NCBI GenBank assembly: GCA_036186865.1
Contig: AP025062.1
Span: 8,140,191-8,204,190 of the forward strand
DNA from: Eustoma russellianum
Taxonomy: Eukaryota; Streptophyta; Magnoliopsida; Gentianales; Gentianaceae
Length of the DNA: 64,000 nucleotides
Reading direction: 5' to 3'
Below the pieces are notes generated by a model. That model had not been told where the DNA came from. It ran no database searches and worked only from the letters and a program-made list of their open reading frames with translations. Shown here in pieces: positions 24,699 through 36,783 of this stretch. Position numbers and translations under genes: made by a program. Every line of letters begins with the position of its first letter. The first letter of the stretch is position 1.

Positions 24699-24719
24699 CT
24701 GTCACATCACAATATGATA

Positions 24720-25640
24720 TAATGCTTAAAAGGATTTATGTTCCAACGTTTGTCTTAGGACAAACAAGCTTTCTGCTCTGTAAGATTTTTGTATTATCAT
24801 ACGAAAGTGAGGTGATATGGTGGTTCATTGTGTTATCAGAAAGTGGAGGAAATATTCTTTTACATGACATGCTTGGTATTGTTTTATAGCGAATACGTCT
24901 GAGAACCTGCAAGAAACAATCTTTTCTTTGTTCCAAAAATTCTTCCAAAAGTTACTGTATTCGGTTGTCAAGAATGGATTCTTTCATCCTTAGCTATGCG
25001 CTACTTGTCTTGAAAATAAGCAAATCTTTCATACTGAATCGTGTTCGATGACAAAAAATGTTTCCACCCTTGCGACGTGTTCTCAATGTTGAAATATTCG
25101 AATTTCCAACAATGTTTGTTCAATACGTTGATATAGGTTTTAACCTTGACAAAGATCAAGAACGCAAGCTAAAACTTGCAAAATTCTGCCTTTAGGCCGA
25201 AAATTTTAATATTTCAGTCACGCATGGTCAGTAATGATATCTACAAAGGGTCTTATATAGGGAAGACCTTAAACAAAACATAAGCTAGATAAAAAAAAAT
25301 ACAAGAATCTTACTTCTACAACACGGTCAGACTTTCATTACAACTTTTAGACCCTGTAGAAGCCGATTGTCGTCTTCTTAAGAGTTGTACATCATAGCGC
25401 TTTGAATCACATCAATCCGACATTGTATGCATGAGATATGCCAAAAAAAACTGACGAGAGGTCATCTTGTGAAAGTCTTAAAACCAGGCCTAAAACTAAA
25501 TTTTTTCTCAATTTGGAAAGTCCACTTAGTACAAATGTAACTCACGGTTTAAGCATTCTAAACTACTCTAAGAACTTCTAGAATGACTCTAAAACATAAT
25601 AAACAATGTGTACAAGTCACATGGACTGAAAACAAGGTCA
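24720..25640. other. Intergenic DNA, possibly an old LTR in minus orientation
   Basis: No coding region is supported. Read on the minus strand there is a TATA-like CTATATAAGA near 25250-25260 followed by leader-like sequence. The neighbouring minus-strand gag-like remnant lies at 25640-27330. This may be a decayed LTR, but I could not find its ends or a partner. Confidence 0.3.
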
Positions 25641-27330
25641 TGTATGACTCATAACACGTGAAACTCCAACAAGTATATGAACGTGACCAAGACATGCTCT
25701 ATTTCTTGTTAATGGACCTTGAAAATCATCTTTTGAACAATATGGACGTGCTTCTTCCCTCTCTAACCTGCTGCACGTTCTCTTCATAGGTTTTGGCTTC
25801 TTGGATCTCATCATTCTCTCCCCGCTCGAAGAATTCGACCTCGAATCTAAACCTCTGCTAGAGGAAGGGAATTCAGCCTCATAAATGATGAACTTGTTTT
25901 GTCGCTTTCTAACATGTTTTGAATTTAGCAACAAATGCACTAAAGCATTACTATGCACAAGATATGACAAAGAATGTGGCAGTACGTTAAGTGACATAAG
26001 ATGTTCGATGTCATGCAATATGGTGTCATATTTAGCTTCGAAATTCACCACGTGTAAATCATGTTTCTACATTAGACAAATGCTAATGAAATAATTATTT
26101 TTAGAAAGGAAGTACGAGCCCTAGAGAAACTACAACTTTGAGTGCAACAACTACAACTTTGAACACATACAACAATTGCACGACTACTAACTAGCTCATG
26201 ACACCAAGACTCATACATGCATTTCCAAGCTCTCAGATCAAACACGTAGATATCCAAATAATATCAAACACTAAGGGCCGGTTTAGACATACACATATGA
26301 AAACCAATGCTTTTGAAAAAGGGTTACTTGTTGGACTCACACAACTTTCAACAACAAGACATACGTCAAAAGAATATCATACACTAGGCAAAATCGTTAG
26401 TGGTAGATCATTGTTGTTCAACATTTTCATTTAAACTTTTTGAGCATGAAACCATAGAAGTTCATATGCAAACAAAGATGGTAAAGAATTAGACAACAAA
26501 ATTTTAAACAACTTATTTGTCTTAATCTCTTGCCTTTCATTTTCACTTACAATTTTATATTCATTCGCAATCTCTTGCCTTTCATCTTCACTTACAATTT
26601 TATATTCTTATTCATTCTCAATCTCAGATTCATGCTTACGTATGTTTATAGTCACATTTTCATCTTCACTTACAATTATATTCTTATTCATTCGCAATCT
26701 CAGATTCATGCTCACGTATGGTTATAGTCACATTTTCATGCAAGTCGGTGTCGAGCACATTATCATGCAATTCGGTGTTATGACATGCTGTTGAACTTCA
26801 ACTTTGTCATGCATTCTATCATAAACATTTTCATGCAATTCAAGGGGATTAACATGTGTTTCATTATCGGCAACATGTAATTCATGATTAGATATATACG
26901 ATATCACTAGAAACTTTATGCACATCATGTACAACAAACATGCAAATTATGAGTAGAAACATGTGACTCAATAGAAACTTCATTCTCAATTTGCCAAGCT
27001 TTAGCATCATTCAAGTAAGGATTTAAAGCAATCACTAGTTCTTAAGTTTTCCAAATCCCAATCTACCCTTTATGCGTTTTGCCAAATAATACATGTCATC
27101 AAAAGTTTCAAATCTTTCATGTACCATTTTATCATCAATCTTTTTTATTCAAGCTAGCAATGAATCTAAGCATAACTAATTCGTCGGTTTTTCAATGTAA
27201 GTTTTATACAAGCCATCAAACAACTCATTATAATATTTTTTTACCGTTAGACTAGTTTGAGAGTATGATTGATAACTCTTACGGCATTCCATTACCCATA
27301 TGCTATTGGATAGGCCAAAGTGATGCATGC
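25638..27330 (-). pseudogene. Degenerate Ty3-type gag-like remnant
   Basis: On the minus strand, 27300-27000 reads with stops as a gag-like helical region (VKKYYNELFDGLYKT, then ERFETFDDMYYLAKRI). Positions 26051-25638 give an open frame ending near QGPLTRNRA, a motif resembling the end of some plant Ty3 Gag proteins. The part between is filled with minisatellite-like repeats and many stops. The assignment rests on weak motif resemblance. Confidence 0.35.
26528..26745. repeat. Complex tandem repeat (TTTCATCTTCACTTACAATT units)
   Basis: TTTCAT(C/T)TTCACTTACAATT recurs at about 26535, 26578 and 26657. The longer block ending CAGATTCATGCT(T/C)ACGTATG is duplicated about 80 bp apart. The repeat produces open frames on both strands by chance. 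Confidence 0.8.
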
Positions 27331-27339
27331 GTCATTTAA

Positions 27340-27431
27340 GCACATAATTTTCATTCTTAAAACATTTCATACCCCATATCATGCTGCACATAATTTTCAT
27401 TCTTAAAACATTTCATACCCCATATCATGCT
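27340..27431. repeat. 46-bp tandem duplication
   Basis: GCACATAATTTTCATTC... starts at 27340 and again at 27386. Each unit ends in CCCCATATCATGCT. The two copies are identical as far as I can read, which points to a recent duplication. Confidence 0.9.
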
Positions 27432-28388
27432 AATCAACATGTAGTTATCCATGAAGTTTGAATTACTCATGCTGCAACAAGACAGTAAAACAAAAGGAAA
27501 GGAAAACTAACACAAATACAAAAGAGATTATTACATCAGTATATACAAAATAGATTTTGAATGTCTTTGTACGCTCGTGTTTGGATTCACTCAATTAAAC
27601 TTTTACCTACACACAACCCTTTACCACATTCTCTTGCTTCTTTTTCAAGATATTAAGTTAGAAACCAAATGAAGTTGAGCAAACAAAGTTGTGGTCTTCA
27701 ATTCAACTCGTGCAATTTTCTTTAAGCAGGAGGGTACCACGGCAATTCTCTTCTTCAAATTACACATCAACAAGTACAAGGCAAAACAAGACTCAATACA
27801 AGACTAGGATAACTAATAAATAAGACTATCAACAACTGCTCTTCATGAAAAACACTCTTCCATGGTCCCTCCCCAAGCCATCTAAGCACTCTAGCCCATT
27901 GCACACTTCTTTGATCATAGTCCATGCATCGCATCACTGATCAAAATTTATGATACATGAAACAAAAAGTACGCTTTAAATAAGAAGTTACTAAACACAA
28001 ACAAGGGGTTGAACCTCTGATCCATGTATCAAGACGTCTGCTTTTATCATGATTTATGTATAGCTATTGTAGCATTATCCGTGTGACATCACTAAGAAAA
28101 AGGGCATCAACTTTTTAATCTTCAGGACAGCGTTCCTTGATACATATACATATTGCCTAGCTACTTAAGGCAGATGGAAAAGTCCATGAAGAAAATGCAG
28201 ATATCAAATCAAGAAGAGGGTTGATAAGCGTGCTTTCCATATTCACCGCACTCCCTCCCCTGAACTGAGAAAATACCGATTACAGCGGAGCGAAGCAATG
28301 ACGAGACTTGGCCTGATAATTCGGGATATGTCCTTTGCGTAGCATAAAAAATGATGAACATGCAACCTCCACACGCAGGCAAAGTATA
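27432..28388. other. Intergenic DNA before the DUF2232 gene's 3' end
   Basis: No gene or RNA was recognised. The last 150-200 bp (28200-28388) should contain the 3' UTR of the minus-strand DUF2232 gene. Confidence 0.5.
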
Positions 28389-31300
28389 TCATATTGCATT
28401 CTCTAACCATCTTGGCAATCTTAATGATGTTTTCATGCCAAATCTGGTGAAGAACACCGCGTATAGAAGATGCAACAAGAATACGTAGAAAGCACAGTTC
28501 AACAAAAGCTGTCAAAGATGAAGGAAACTTAATCTTAACAACATGAAAACTTAAATAATTGTAGGAAGTGGCGAAGGCAATTTGTTCACGAGTGTAGTTC
28601 AATAAACCAACTTACGCAGAACCCGAAAATAGTGGATGCCACACTCATCGAGGGAACCATATTAACGCCAAGGGACGTAAAGAGGTATGTGATAGCAGCA
28701 TGGATATTCATCAAGATCTAAAAAGGAATATGGAAATATTAAATGGCTGCCTACTCAGTTGCATGAAAAAGAGGGTTCCAAGCAAATGCTTACTAGAGCA
28801 AGTATGTTTTCTTCTATCAAAATTGATGACACTAAAACGTAACCTAAAGCACCCATAGCGCGAACCTGTCATTTAATAGGTAGAAAGCACATTAGAAATC
28901 AACCATGAGAAACAGCTCTATTTAGCTTCAAATGGGGAAGAGATGTGGAGAAGAGCAAACTCTACAATCATGCACAAAGAGATTGAGATGCTCCAATTTG
29001 CTTTTAACCTAAGCGCATCAAAACAACAGAGGTAACAAATTAATCACTGTCTTATTCACTAATGAGAAACTAGAAAAGTCCAAAAGTAATGAACAAAAGC
29101 CAGTCTTGTAGCTGTCAAGTTCAAAATCGTCGGAAGAATAGAGTGATTTAACGTCGCATTAAAAACAATAAATCGTCTTCGTATCAGGGAGCAGAGAATA
29201 TAGAACTACGCAGAATAGCAACCTAATCAGGAAAGGGAAGGGTGTGGATCTGCCGTTCCCATAATGTTGTTTTCAAATAAGTTTACTCATTAATCAAAAA
29301 GATTAAAGTACATTAACAGTTTTACAGACAGTTCATAGTTTCAAAATTCACGAGTGAAAGCCATTGTAAAGGTACATTGATACTTGATAAATATCAAACA
29401 AGGTTGCGTACCTCCAGAAAGAGCCCATCGCGAAACCAACCAACCCGTGCATTAGCTGTGGAAGGGAGACATATTTGAAGCCGAGTAATCAGCTACCTTA
29501 CTAGCATATCAAAAAGGAGCAGCAAATAAATCAATCTGACTTAAATAGGCTATGGAAATGCCACCTCTCTTTCTTTCCTTGTTTTTAGGGTCTAAAAATG
29601 CTTACTTAATGCAGTATAATGAACATTAACAACCTACAGTGTACATGCCACTTTTTCCATAGATTAGGCATCTTCTTGTTAGTAGCACAAGGGTTTTAGC
29701 TAAAACAAGTCATTAGACGACATATAATACATTATAAGCTGTATGGCTGTCAAATGCAGATAATGCTTAAAACCTCTTAGCTGATCCTCCGGAGGAAGTG
29801 AGGATGCTGCTGCTGGAAGACAGAAGAGATGGTGTATTTTTACATGATTAAGGCTTGGCCTCTTATGTAAACAAAAAAAAAAGGTATGTTGATCATCACA
29901 GTCAACCACTTGGTATTTGCACGTGAATTTCTATTCTACAAAGTTGTTCCTCCTAAAAGAAATATTACTTTACATACCATGTTCCAGCAACCATTCTGAA
30001 ACCCATTATGTAGCATGTACTCGGTAACTATTCCCTAGGTGTTACATGTTAAAGAATATCATGTGTTACATTCTGAGTTGTTACAAATTGACAAGTAAAT
30101 CTTCAAAACATACAGAAATCTGTTTTCTTATAATTTTTTCTGGGTAAGGTAGATAATTTCATTCCTTCAAGATGTAAATAAGTTTCTTCAAGGATCACAG
30201 CCTCAAGTTTTAAAATTTGCCACTCAACCGGCCTGATTTAGACATGCAAATGTCAGCACTATATTGCAAACAGTATGGAGCAGACTGAGTAGGTGGTCAA
30301 AAATATTGAAGCTCAAGATCAATAAAATCAGGGATAAAACAACGAATAACTTCACGAAACAAAATGATGTCCAAAAGAACAACCAAATTTAGCATTCTCA
30401 CCAGGTAGGTGAGAGCTTTCACTGGACCAGATAAAACAAATAACAGAACTGAGGTTGCTACCTGTCAATAAAGAAGTTAGTCAACAAAAATATACAAGTA
30501 TATGATGAATATATTAACCACTTTAGAAGAGTACATTGGATTACAAACCATAGTTTTACGTGCAGCAGCAATTCCCCATCTTAGTGAGGATAACACAATT
30601 GGCAATGCAAAGAAACAGCCGAAGTAACTCTGCACCAAACAGTGATTAGTTAGACCACACAGAGAGAAAATCATTGAATATCGAATTGCACGATATAACA
30701 TGCAGTGTTTTAAAATGTAGAGTACAAATGAGATAACTTCTATTTCTAGGACACACCAATTCCTGCATTCTTAACAATTAAAGGCCACATGGCAGGTAAT
30801 TCAGGTCCATTGTTCCAGAGAAAAAAGGAAAAGAAAAGAATGAACAGAAGCAGACACAGTGGAAGAAACATAAGGAATCAAGCAGATATTAAGTCCCTGA
30901 AGCAGACCACAAAGGTTTGGCCAGCTACATCAAGCATCCATATGCTACAAATGGCTCTAGGTGAGTCATTTCATAAATGTCTAAAAAAGCTAAATATTGA
31001 CGAAAAAACACATAACAGAGTAGCCAATCTAACATCAGCAGCTTTTTTTTCACCACGGAAAAAACTTAAATATGCAGTTTACCTGGTTCTCCTTCTCCAT
31101 TTTGGTAACCATTTTGCTAAAAGCATAAATTTTTCCTCACTCATTTAAAGCCTTTAACCAGAAATGCTTCTCTCGTATGGCTATCATGATCCACCATCAC
31201 GTTATACTCATATTGCTCTTGTTGATATCCAAGACATATCAGAGTGCATCCATCAATACATACTTAATTCTCACTAACACATCTGCCTTCAATTACTCCA

Positions 31301-32022
31301 CTACTGAATTTGATAATACATTTATTCCTTATGCATCAGTTAATTGTAAAGTATCTTACAAGTACAAATAAACCTTAAACCTCCCATTGAAGGAAACCAA
31401 GTACTTAATCCTATAAAATAAGAATTCAGACAAAACAATGGCAATGTACAAATTTTAGAGAAAATCTAAATCTAAAGCATGTCCCAATTCAAATATTTCA
31501 AGACTCAGATTTGAATAACACATACAAAATCATCCAGGAAAGAAGAAAGAAATCAGGAATTGCACATGACACGACTTAAAGTAACAAAGGGAAAGGGAAA
31601 TTAAAGCACAAGACAAGAAAACTGGCAGATATACCAAAATATTTAGGGAAGCAACTGAAGAAATCAATTACCTCAAGACCAAGAGAACTGCTCAAAAGAT
31701 AAGATAAACCGGACATAGCAGCAAACATAGCGCACTCCACTAGCCTAAGAGTTTTCTGATAAACTTCTCCATCCGGGGATAAGTATTCCAACTCAAAGTC
31801 TTCATCTTTGTCTTCTTCTTCACCATAACCCCACATGGGGACCTCAGTACCGGATGCCCACAAGCCATTTTTGCACTTTGAGTTGAGTAATGAAGAAGCA
31901 TGGAAAATTCTGGGTTTGAAGGTGGAGAAAGAAAGAAATGGCGGGGTGGAATCACAAATACGACGAAGTTTGGGGCTTTGATATAATTGTGAGTACTGCA
32001 GGCGAAGCTTGAGGATGGGCAT
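28389..32022 (-). CDS. Predicted plastid membrane protein, DUF2232 family, 8 exons
   Basis: Exons on the minus strand: 32022-31672, 30629-30549, 30461-30402, 29455-29412, 29008-28966, 28865-28794, 28717-28616, 28508-28389. They total 873 nt (290 residues), with GT-AG introns in matching phases. The first about 70 residues are rich in Ser, Arg and Lys with few acids, like a plastid transit peptide. An acidic stretch (YGEEEDKDEDFELEY) follows, then membrane segments: LVECAMFAAMSGLSYLL, YFGCFFALPIVLSSLRWG, VATSVLLFVLSGPVKAL, LMHGLVGFAMGSFW, ANWSISISLCMI, VRAMGALGYVLVSS and VFLLHLLYAVFF. The end LRLPRWLENAI is conserved in plant DUF2232 proteins as I know them. The family also occurs in cyanobacteria and Firmicutes, and its function is unknown. 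No frame break was seen. Confidence 0.88.
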
Positions 32023-32086
32023 GGAGGTTGTGTGAATTTTAAGTTGAAATTGTTTTTTCTTTCCCTTTCTTGTGTGGCTTGAGGAA

Positions 32087-32094
32087 GTATATAG
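32087..32094 (-). promoter_or_regulatory. Candidate TATA box of the DUF2232 gene
   Basis: CTATATAC on the minus strand lies about 65 bp upstream of the ATG at 32020-32022. That would give a short leader. This is inferred from sequence. Confidence 0.45.
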
Positions 32095-32284
32095 CGGGAG
32101 AGAATATGAGCCTGGGCCATTTATTGGAGCCTTTATGAATTATTCTGAAAAATCAAATTAGGCTCCAGAATATTTAATTAAGCAATATACCGCACCGACT
32201 ACAAAAAAAATCAAATTATTTATTTCTGTTTGTTAAAAAATTTTATTTATTTATGTTAAACTTGTATACAATGTAAGAGTGCGG

Positions 32285-32510
32285 ACATTGGACCAACTGA
32301 TAAGGTTGCTACTTTGTGATCTTGAGGTAGACTAAGACAGCATACGTTACATCGCGAAGCGATCTAGCTCCTAGGCGGAGGGTTCGAGCCGTGGAAACAG
32401 TCTCTTGTACAAAGTGTAGGGCTAGTTTATGCACATTAGACGTGAAGCGATCCAGCCTCTTCTCAGACCCTACGCAAACGCGGGAACCTATTACACCGAA
32501 AACATTTTTT
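32285..32510 (+). mobile_element. Au-like tRNA-derived SINE (composite)
   Basis: The polymerase III box B-like GGTTCGAGCC at 32389 is followed by GTGGAAACAGTCTCTTGTA, the signature of Au SINEs. A second, partial body (CATACGTTACATCGCGAAGCGATC) lies upstream of that box B. The element therefore looks like two overlapping or nested copies. The downstream part ends near CCTATTACACCGAAAAC. Confidence 0.7.
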
Positions 32511-32689
32511 TATACAATCTAAACCGTCATTTAAGGTTCGTCTTTTTAAAATTGTCACTTAAAACCAACATTATAGGTAGCTATTCCATAGTACACATGT
32601 GGACCAGAAATTACTCCCAGTCCAGTCCAGTCTAGCGGTTTTTTTCCCTCCTTTTTTTGTGTGTGTTATTGCGGATTATATTCTTCTAG

Positions 32690-32877
32690 ACTTTACAAGT
32701 ACCCGATCTTAACGAACCAAGCCGAATCAAATAATAGGTTTTCGAATTCAGATTCGTTTAGCTAAACAAACTGTTGCTAAACGAACTTTAAAATTGGTTC
32801 GAGTTCGGCTCGGTAACACTATAACTGTTTAAACGAGCCGAACAATTCGCGAATAGTTCAGCTCGTTTTAGTAAACA
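32690..32877. repeat. GTTCGGCTCG-rich repeat fragment
   Basis: The stretch has repeated AACGAGCC/GGCTCG(T/G) and TAGCTAAAC motifs in both orientations (cgaaccaagccgaa, gttcgagttcggctcgg, aacgagccgaac). It resembles end-less dispersed plant repeats. The class was not determined. Confidence 0.45.
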
Positions 32878-33634
32878 ATGCCCGCACTATCACCACCTAT
32901 TGACACCTCCGCCAAACTCAGCCGACATGAAGGCGCCTTATATGACGATCTCACTTTCTATCGCAGCTTAGCTGGAGCTCTTCAATATCTTACTTTTACA
33001 CGTCCGGATATCACCTATGCGGTTCAACAAATTTGCCTTCATATGCATGCTCCTCATGACATCCATATGACCGCCCTCAAACGCGTCCTACGCTATCTCA
33101 AAGGTACCCTTCACTTCGGCCTTCATCTCTCGAAATCCCGTCATACTAATCTTCTCTGCTACACTGACGCGGATTGGGGCGGTTGTCCTGACATGCGACG
33201 CTCTACTTCTGGTTACTGTATCTTCTTAGGTGATAACCTCATCTCTTGGTCATCAAAACGTCAACCGACATTATCACGCTCCAGCGTCGAGGCCGAATAT
33301 AGAGGTGTGGCGAACGTTGTCGCTGAATTTTGTTGACTCCGCAACTTACTTCTAGAGCTTCGTTGTCCACTTACCAAAGCCACTCTTGTTTATTGTGACA
33401 ACATAAGTGCTGTTTATCTTTCTAGTAATCCTGTTCAGCATCAACGTACTAAACACATTGAAATGGATATACACTTTGTACGTGAAAAAGTCGCTCAAGG
33501 CCACATTAGAGTTCATCATGTTCCATCCCGGCATCAACTCGCCAACATCTTCACCAAAGGACTGCCCCGAATTTTGTTTGATGTTTTTCGAACCAGTCTC
33601 AACGTGCGCGAACCTCCCGTTTCGACTGCGGGGG
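32878..33634 (+). pseudogene. 5'-truncated Ty1/copia pol (RT end and RNase H)
   Basis: The frame starts inside the RT connection (YRSLAGALQYLTFTRPDI, VLRYLKGTL). It continues into RNase H (YTDADWGGCPDMRRSTSGY, SSVEAEYRGVA). A stop at 33334-33336 interrupts, after which the same frame resumes (YCDNISAVYLSSNPVQH, RTKHIEMDIHFVREKV, ADIxTK-like NIFTKGLP). Everything upstream (gag, PR, INT, most of RT, 5' LTR) is gone. The nearby purine tract GCGGGGG leads into the LTR. Confidence 0.9.
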
Positions 33635-33897
33635 TGTAATGGCCGATTTTACTGTATTGATTGCAGTATATTCTGTATTCATTATCAGTATTGATTGTGT
33701 ATCATTTATTGTACCAAATATAGCACATACAAAATATGTCAATATTCTCCATAAATGTATCATAATAATAGAGGATACGACATAACATGATTAGAGGAAT
33801 ATTGTAGGAATATTGTTGTATTTATATTCATGATTGAATCAATGAAGGGCAAGGAGGATATTCTCTCTATTAATATGAACCTAAACCCGTCGTAACA
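33635..33897 (+). repeat. 3' LTR of the truncated copia element
   Basis: It starts TGTAATGGCCG directly after the purine-rich GACTGCGGGGG and ends CCGTCGTAACA. Its length of about 263 bp is usual for small copia LTRs. No partner LTR lies in the window. Confidence 0.75.
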
Positions 33898-33984
33898 AAA
33901 TCCGAACTTTGAAATAATCATTCCGACATCTCATATAAAATGAAAACGTAACTTAGGTTTTCTAACTATTGTTTAATGTTCTTT

Positions 33985-34100
33985 AATAAAAAAAGACGTT
34001 TTCGGTGTATTAAGCTTCCGTATTTACGCAATGTCTAAAGAAAAAGCAGGTCGCTTTGAAATCTGATGTACGCAGTCTTGATTAATATCTACAAATAAAT
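33985..34100 (-). mobile_element. Au-like SINE 3' fragment
   Basis: On the minus strand it contains AAGACTGCGTACATCAGA and a C-rich-decayed body ending CCGAAAACGTC. It aligns with the same parts of the other Au-like copies (55640-55815). The head with box B is missing. Confidence 0.6.
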
Positions 34101-34439
34101 TAGAGAACAAGCATATGGTTCCTCTATAAAACAAACATATTAGCAAACAATTCTCACATTGATACTTCAGTCAGAATTTAAGGAAAGGGAAAAAGAGTTT
34201 TCTTGTCATTTTTTTTTAAATCTAACACATTTTTTTTCCAAGTTAAGTCCACCTTTTTCCCGTTAGCAACCGCTTTTCCACAGGCATCATTATGGATTTG
34301 AAAAATGAAGGCAAGACAAAACTTCAATAATGAGCATGTTTTCAAATGATATATGTTGATTATTGAAGATGAAACTGCCATTAATGCAAAAACATATGCT
34401 GCTTTTTCATACCTTTTTATAACCAAAAGAACAAGACAG

Positions 34440-34600
34440 GGTTAGCGTAATTAATGAGGTTGTTGTTTTGTGATTTTAACGTCACGGGTTCGAGCCGCGA
34501 AAACAGCCTCTTACACAAAATATAAGATAAAAATACATACGTAACGTCGCGGAAACTTGAAAACCTAATACACTGAGAACGCCGGTTTTCCTATAACCAA
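34440..34600 (+). mobile_element. Au-like tRNA-derived SINE
   Basis: A head (TAATGAGGTTGTTGTTTTGTG) is followed by box B-like GGGTTCGAGCCGCG and AAACAGCCTCTTACACAAA. The shortened body ends near CCTAATACACTGAGAACGCC. It is among the better-preserved box B regions of the six copies. Confidence 0.75.
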
Positions 34601-35108
34601 AAGCAACCAGTCTCGGACCTTTGTCGTAATTGGAAGTGATCCTCTGAAGAAATTGAAGAAAAAAAAGAGGAAAAAAGCTAATATGCATGTAAATTGTATG
34701 AAAATACATATAGACTTCCCAAAGAAAAAAATTCAACCCCCATCCCTCTGACCCCAAAAAATAATAATTTTATGAAATATGAAGATTACTTTTTGGGTTC
34801 TTTGCTTTTAAAAAGCAACGACTTTCCAAGTTTTGATTTTGAAATTGTAAAGAGGTGACTACTATGGCGTTTGCTATTATTTTATAGTCAGAATTTTATA
34901 TTTTCCTTTCTTGTATTATTCTTTTGGTAAATTAAAGAATCAGATTAAGTTAAAGAAAATTGTGTTGTCTAAGAAAAAATGTAGGGATACTTTCAAATGC
35001 TATACAATTAAAAATTTGGTTAACTTCAGCCCTAAATTTAATATTTTGCGGGTATTTTAGCTCGATACTGAGGTTTCTTCAATTAAGTTCAATTAATTTC
35101 TGTATGTA

Positions 35109-35112
<4 letters not shown>

Positions 35113-35149
<37 letters not shown>
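35113..35149. repeat. (TA)n microsatellite
   Basis: An uninterrupted TA dinucleotide run in intergenic DNA. No gene is nearby. Confidence 0.95.
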
Positions 35150-35152
<3 letters not shown>

Positions 35153-36011
35153 ATTACTTTGATATTTCTTTTGATACAAGGGAAAGTATCGCTTCACCAG
35201 CTTTTATTGCATTTCTATCTTACTTCTAGTGTTGGTCATACCTGAATTTCGACGTGCAATTATTTAAAATAATAATTCAATTCTGAACAATGACGTAACG
35301 AAAACATACATAATAATTGTAGCGCCCCGACCCGGACAGCGGAATCTGAACCGGTGCACCCGTCGTAGCTTACTGAGAAGACTACAAGACGTCTCATCTC
35401 TCGATTACACTTCATCAATGACGTAAGAGAAATAAGTGCGGAAACATGTCTCGTAAATTAAAACCATCAATGCTGTACGTCAAAGACAATGTAAATACTA
35501 AAAGAACTGTATATGGTCGCAGCCATCTAAAACCTCAAATAAATTATGGGGCAGAAATGTCAAAGCTATCCACATAATGCTCTCTACAAAGTCTAAACAT
35601 CCCATTCAGCCCACTCGCCGTCGTCCTCAATGAAGATCATATCATAACTGGGTTCATCTGCAAGATCAAATGCAGTACCCTTAGCGAAAAACGCTAGCAA
35701 GTAACCCACTTATAAGACATACGGGATCCACACATGGCAAGACATAAGTGATAGCTAAACTGAGGGAATTGAGGGGCACATGTCTTGTAATTTTCAAATA
35801 TATATAAGTTTAAATAACGCTATAAAGCAAGTACGTCAAATTGCTCACACTTAACAATTCATAGACAATCAAGTATCACACACATTCGTAACACATTGAC
35901 ACTCGTGATGCATGTCAAAATAATGCACTACGCTACACAATCACATATGCATGAGCCATTTCTTTCAAATCAATGCAATGCATGACACAATGTCCGGTAC
36001 CTACTCATTTC

Positions 36012-36290
36012 CTTGTAACGCACCCCGGCTTATATTTCCATCCCGGTTAACGTTACAAGCTCGTATGCTCTGTGATGCACCTCGGCTTATATTTCCATCC
36101 CGATTAACATCACAGCTCTCGTAAACTCTACAATGCACCTCGGCTTAAATTTCCATCCCGATTAACATTGTAGAGGACTTTATACCCTGTAACGCACCCC
36201 GGCTTAAATTTCCATCCCGGTTAACGTTACAGTCTTTTGTTCCCTACAGTGCACCCCGGCTTAAATTTCCATCCCGGTTAACACTGTAGG
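36012..36290. repeat. Five tandem hairpin units with co-varying stems
   Basis: Each unit is a perfect 8-10 bp inverted repeat around a conserved centre (CAC[C/T]CGG...ATTTCCATCCCG[G/A]TTAA). Arms: CTTGTAACG/CGTTACAAG (36012-36020, 36051-36059); CTGTGATG/CATCACAG (36070-36077, 36108-36115); CTCTACAATG/CATTGTAGAG (36126-36135, 36166-36175); CTGTAACG/CGTTACAG (36187-36194, 36225-36232); CCTACAGTG/CACTGTAGG (36243-36251, 36282-36290). Arms differ between units but always match within a unit. An inner pair also co-varies (CCGG/CCGG against TCGG/CCGA). The spacing between units is about 54-60 bp. Confidence 0.95.
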
Positions 36291-36783
36291 TCACCTTCGC
36301 AAATCAATGCCGAAGCACCTCTCCTTTCAAAAACTTATGCAATGCACGTGCCATGATGCAAGACTCCTTTTTCATTCACATTCCTCAATCTCATATGCAA
36401 TTCACATTCACACGCGCAAGTACAAGTGACACACACAAAGGTATACTAACTTATCTGTCAATACTTAACCCTCAACTAGCTCATTCACACTTACTCTTGA
36501 TTCTAAAGTTCATAACCTACGCGAGTATCCCCCTCTTTCCTTTCTTGAGCTTTGAGGCACCTCGTACGTTCATTTCCTAACCCGTCTACGTCATTCCCGT
36601 TGAAACTCGATTTGAGAATCCGTTGAAATCACCAAGATTGATTCATCATCCTAGGGCATGTTTCCAAGGCTTAGACTACCTTTAATCAAGTCCTAAGAAG
36701 TCACTAGAGTCATCCACAGGCTCCCCGAACGTCCCCCTTCCTTCCTCTACTTTCCACAAAATTTCAGGACTTCATCCCCTATA

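Noticed and set aside
30789..31148. 119-residue plus-strand frame
   Set aside because: It lies within intron 1 of the DUF2232 gene on the opposite strand and shows no recognisable domain.
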